A stretch of 7,934 nt of DNA from Candidatus Poseidoniaceae archaeon (GTDB lineage: Archaea > Thermoplasmatota > Poseidoniia > Poseidoniales > Poseidoniaceae): positions 1 through 7,934 of the forward strand of contig DUJJ01000044.1 of the NCBI GenBank assembly GCA_013329865.1, written 5' to 3'. The notes under the pieces were generated by a model. The model had not been told where the DNA came from. It did not search any database and saw only the letters and a list, made by a program, of their open reading frames with translations. The position numbers were made by a program, and so were the translations under genes. Positions 6,706 to 7,934 of this stretch are shown here, one piece after another. Each line of letters starts with the position of its first letter. The stretch's first letter is position 1.

Positions 6706-6948
6706 ATGTCCAAAGACCCTGTCCAACCCCATCGTTCATACAGCCGCACTTGGGCTGAGATTGAAGCTATGCTGGATAGTGCTGAAGACAGATTAATCCA
6801 GTGGAAGAACTGGTATGAGCAATGTCGTAAAAAGGGTGACTTGGATGGTATGAAAGAAGCAGCCAGAAATCACAAGGCATTGCAGGGTGTTGTAAAGACA
6901 CTTAAGTGGACTCTAGGAGAGGATGGTGTTGGAACTCCGCTGGAGTAA
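6706..6948 (+). CDS. Small helical protein of unknown function (80 residues)
   Basis: I do not recognise a family. The product is 80 residues, soluble, without signal peptide, membrane segment or cysteine pairs (one Cys, at about 41). Residues about 15-43 ('TWAEIEAMLDSAEDRLIQWKNWYEQC') and about 47-70 look like two amphipathic helices linked by 'KKGDLDG', a likely helical hairpin. The N-terminus and the last ten residues look disordered. Trp residues at 16, 33, 36 and 68 suggest a packed aromatic core or a partner surface. The base composition and clean charged/hydrophobic pattern support a real gene. It starts 30 bases after the nucleotidylyltransferase stop, with a possible promoter of its own, and ends 3 bases before the convergent pdxS stop. 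Confidence 0.72.
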   Translation: MSKDPVQPHRSYSRTWAEIEAMLDSAEDRLIQWKNWYEQCRKKGDLDGMKEAARNHKALQGVVKTLKWTLGEDGVGTPLE

Positions 6949-6951
6949 CAT

Positions 6952-7934
6952 TCACCATCCACGCTGATCTAGTCTAACCTCGAGAGTCTCCAATTCGTCT
7001 CCTCTCATGGGGTCGCCCATTGTCATTGCCATTGCTTCTGCAACTTTTGCTCCGTCATCATAGTGAGCAGTCGCCAAAACTATTGCGTCTGCCATGGTTT
7101 TTGGGTCATCAGATTTGAATATACCAGAGCCAACGAACACTCCGTCCATGCCCATCCTCATCATCAGGGATGCATCCGCAGGTGTCGCAATACCACCGGC
7201 TGAGAATGTCACAACTGGCAGTCTTTGAATATCCTTAATCTCAGATAGAATTTGCACCACTTCGCTGTGCATGTGGTCATCGATTGGGCCGAATGGAGTC
7301 ACATCATGTGTTCCTGGCAAGGACGATTGGTTTGCCAATACGTTGTATCGGGAGATAATTGAGTCAGCCGCAATTGATAGTTTGTCTGCATCTAGGTTTT
7401 GTAGTTGTTTTATTTCTTGATCGATTATCCTTGCATGTGTGACAGCTGCAACGACGTTACCAGTTCCTGCTTCGCCTTTAGTTCGAATCATTGCTGCTCC
7501 TTCGTAAATTCTTCTTACCGCCTCTGATAGTTCTGTGGCACCGCATACGAATGGAATCTCGAAGTCTTTCTTGTTGATGTGGAAGTATGGATCTGCTGGC
7601 GTTAAAACCTCGGATTCGTCAATCATATCAACACCCATTGATTCGAGTACTCGAGATTCACCCTCATGACCAATACGTGATTTGGCCATTACCGGTATCG
7701 ATGTGCAATCGAGTATTCCTTGAATCATATCTGGGTGACTCATGCGAGCAACACCACCTTGTTTTCTAATATCTGCTGGCACCCTTTCTAAGGCCATAAC
7801 AGCCACGGCTCCCGCATCTTCTGCGACTGCGGCTTGTTCTGGGTTGACGACATCCATGATTACGCCACCCTGTTGCATTCTTGCGAAGCCTCGCTTTAGA
7901 AGTTCGCTACCACTACGGAATTTGTTAAAATCTA
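6952..7934 (-). CDS. pdxS: Pyridoxal 5'-phosphate synthase lyase subunit PdxS (5' partial)
   Basis: PdxS, with the glutaminase PdxT, makes pyridoxal 5'-phosphate from ribose 5-phosphate, glyceraldehyde 3-phosphate and glutamine-derived ammonia. The frame stays open past the ATG at 7878 to the window edge and reads '[13 protein letters not shown]' just before it, the conserved PdxS N-terminus, so 7878 is internal and only the first few residues are missing. Counting from 7878, catalytic D9 ('VIMDVVN'), K66 ('MAKSRIGH') and K134 ('RTKGEAGTG') correspond to Asp24, Lys81 and Lys149 of Bacillus PdxS with one constant offset of 15. '[11 protein letters not shown]' and 'VGSGIFKS' form the phosphate-binding part of the TIM barrel, and the C-terminus ends in the usual 'QRGW'. 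About 30 residues more than in the Bacillus protein lie between 'THARII' and 'RLPVV' (about residues 158-222). All catalytic residues are present, so the enzyme should be active. pdxT is not in the window. Confidence 0.97.
   Translation of the reverse strand, partial: DFNKFRSGSELLKRGFARMQQGGVIMDVVNPEQAAVAEDAGAVAVMALERVPADIRKQGGVARMSHPDMIQGILDCTSIPVMAKSRIGHEGESRVLESMGVDMIDESEVLTPADPYFHINKKDFEIPFVCGATELSEAVRRIYEGAAMIRTKGEAGTGNVVAAVTHARIIDQEIKQLQNLDADKLSIAADSIISRYNVLANQSSLPGTHDVTPFGPIDDHMHSEVVQILSEIKDIQRLPVVTFSAGGIATPADASLMMRMGMDGVFVGSGIFKSDDPKTMADAIVLATAHYDDGAKVAEAMAMTMGDPMRGDELETLEVRLDQRGW

Noticed and set aside
7587..7769. A 60-residue plus-strand open frame
   Set aside because: It lies wholly within pdxS on the opposite strand, whose protein match is unambiguous; it has no start signal and an unremarkable composition.
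1..7934. RNA genes, CRISPR arrays, insertion sequences, attachment sites or a replication origin
   Set aside because: All intergenic gaps are under about 60 bases, no tRNA-like cloverleaf or spaced repeat array was seen, and no transposase or integrase is encoded.

Overview
The window looks like a piece of a planktonic euryarchaeal chromosome, most likely Marine Group II (Candidatus Poseidoniales) or a close relative. The case rests on an AT-rich, tightly packed gene order, an archaeal-type coiled-coil protein (COG1340-like), a DtxR-family regulator with archaeal-style promoter elements, a large surface protein made of CARDB/APHP-like beta-sandwich modules, and a PdxS of the Euryarchaeota-like long form. 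The lineage is inferred from gene content and style only; there is no rRNA or other marker here.

Layout. Six genes run rightward and one runs leftward. Position 1-2174 is the 3' part of a long surface-protein gene whose 5' end lies outside the window. Its product has about five extracellular beta modules, one membrane helix and a cytoplasmic tail with two tandem four-cysteine zinc ribbons. A short intergenic region with a TATA-like element and a good Shine-Dalgarno site leads into a DtxR/IdeR-type metal-dependent repressor (2228-2890). Close behind it is an unrecognised five-helix membrane protein (2935-4533). Next come a COG1340-like coiled-coil protein (4585-5589), a sugar-1-phosphate nucleotidylyltransferase with a C-terminal beta-helix tail (5599-6675) and an 80-residue helical protein of unknown function (6706-6948). 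On the other strand, pdxS (6952-7934, 5' end outside the window) meets the small gene tail to tail with only 3 bases between stop codons.

How the genes may work together. The surface protein, the membrane protein and the nucleotidylyltransferase all point loosely to the cell envelope: a heavily sequon-bearing ectodomain, a multi-helix membrane protein and an enzyme that activates sugars for glycans. The DtxR-like regulator is closely followed by the membrane protein, so the two may be co-transcribed, but no metal transporter is recognisable. PdxS belongs to vitamin B6 synthesis and is probably functionally unrelated; its partner PdxT is not in the window.

No mobile element, CRISPR array, RNA gene or defence cassette is visible. 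Most of the region looks like ordinary chromosome. The parts most worth a second look are the outside-to-inside protein with a duplicated zinc ribbon, the DtxR homologue with one altered ancillary metal ligand, the unassigned membrane protein beside it, and the insertion in PdxS.
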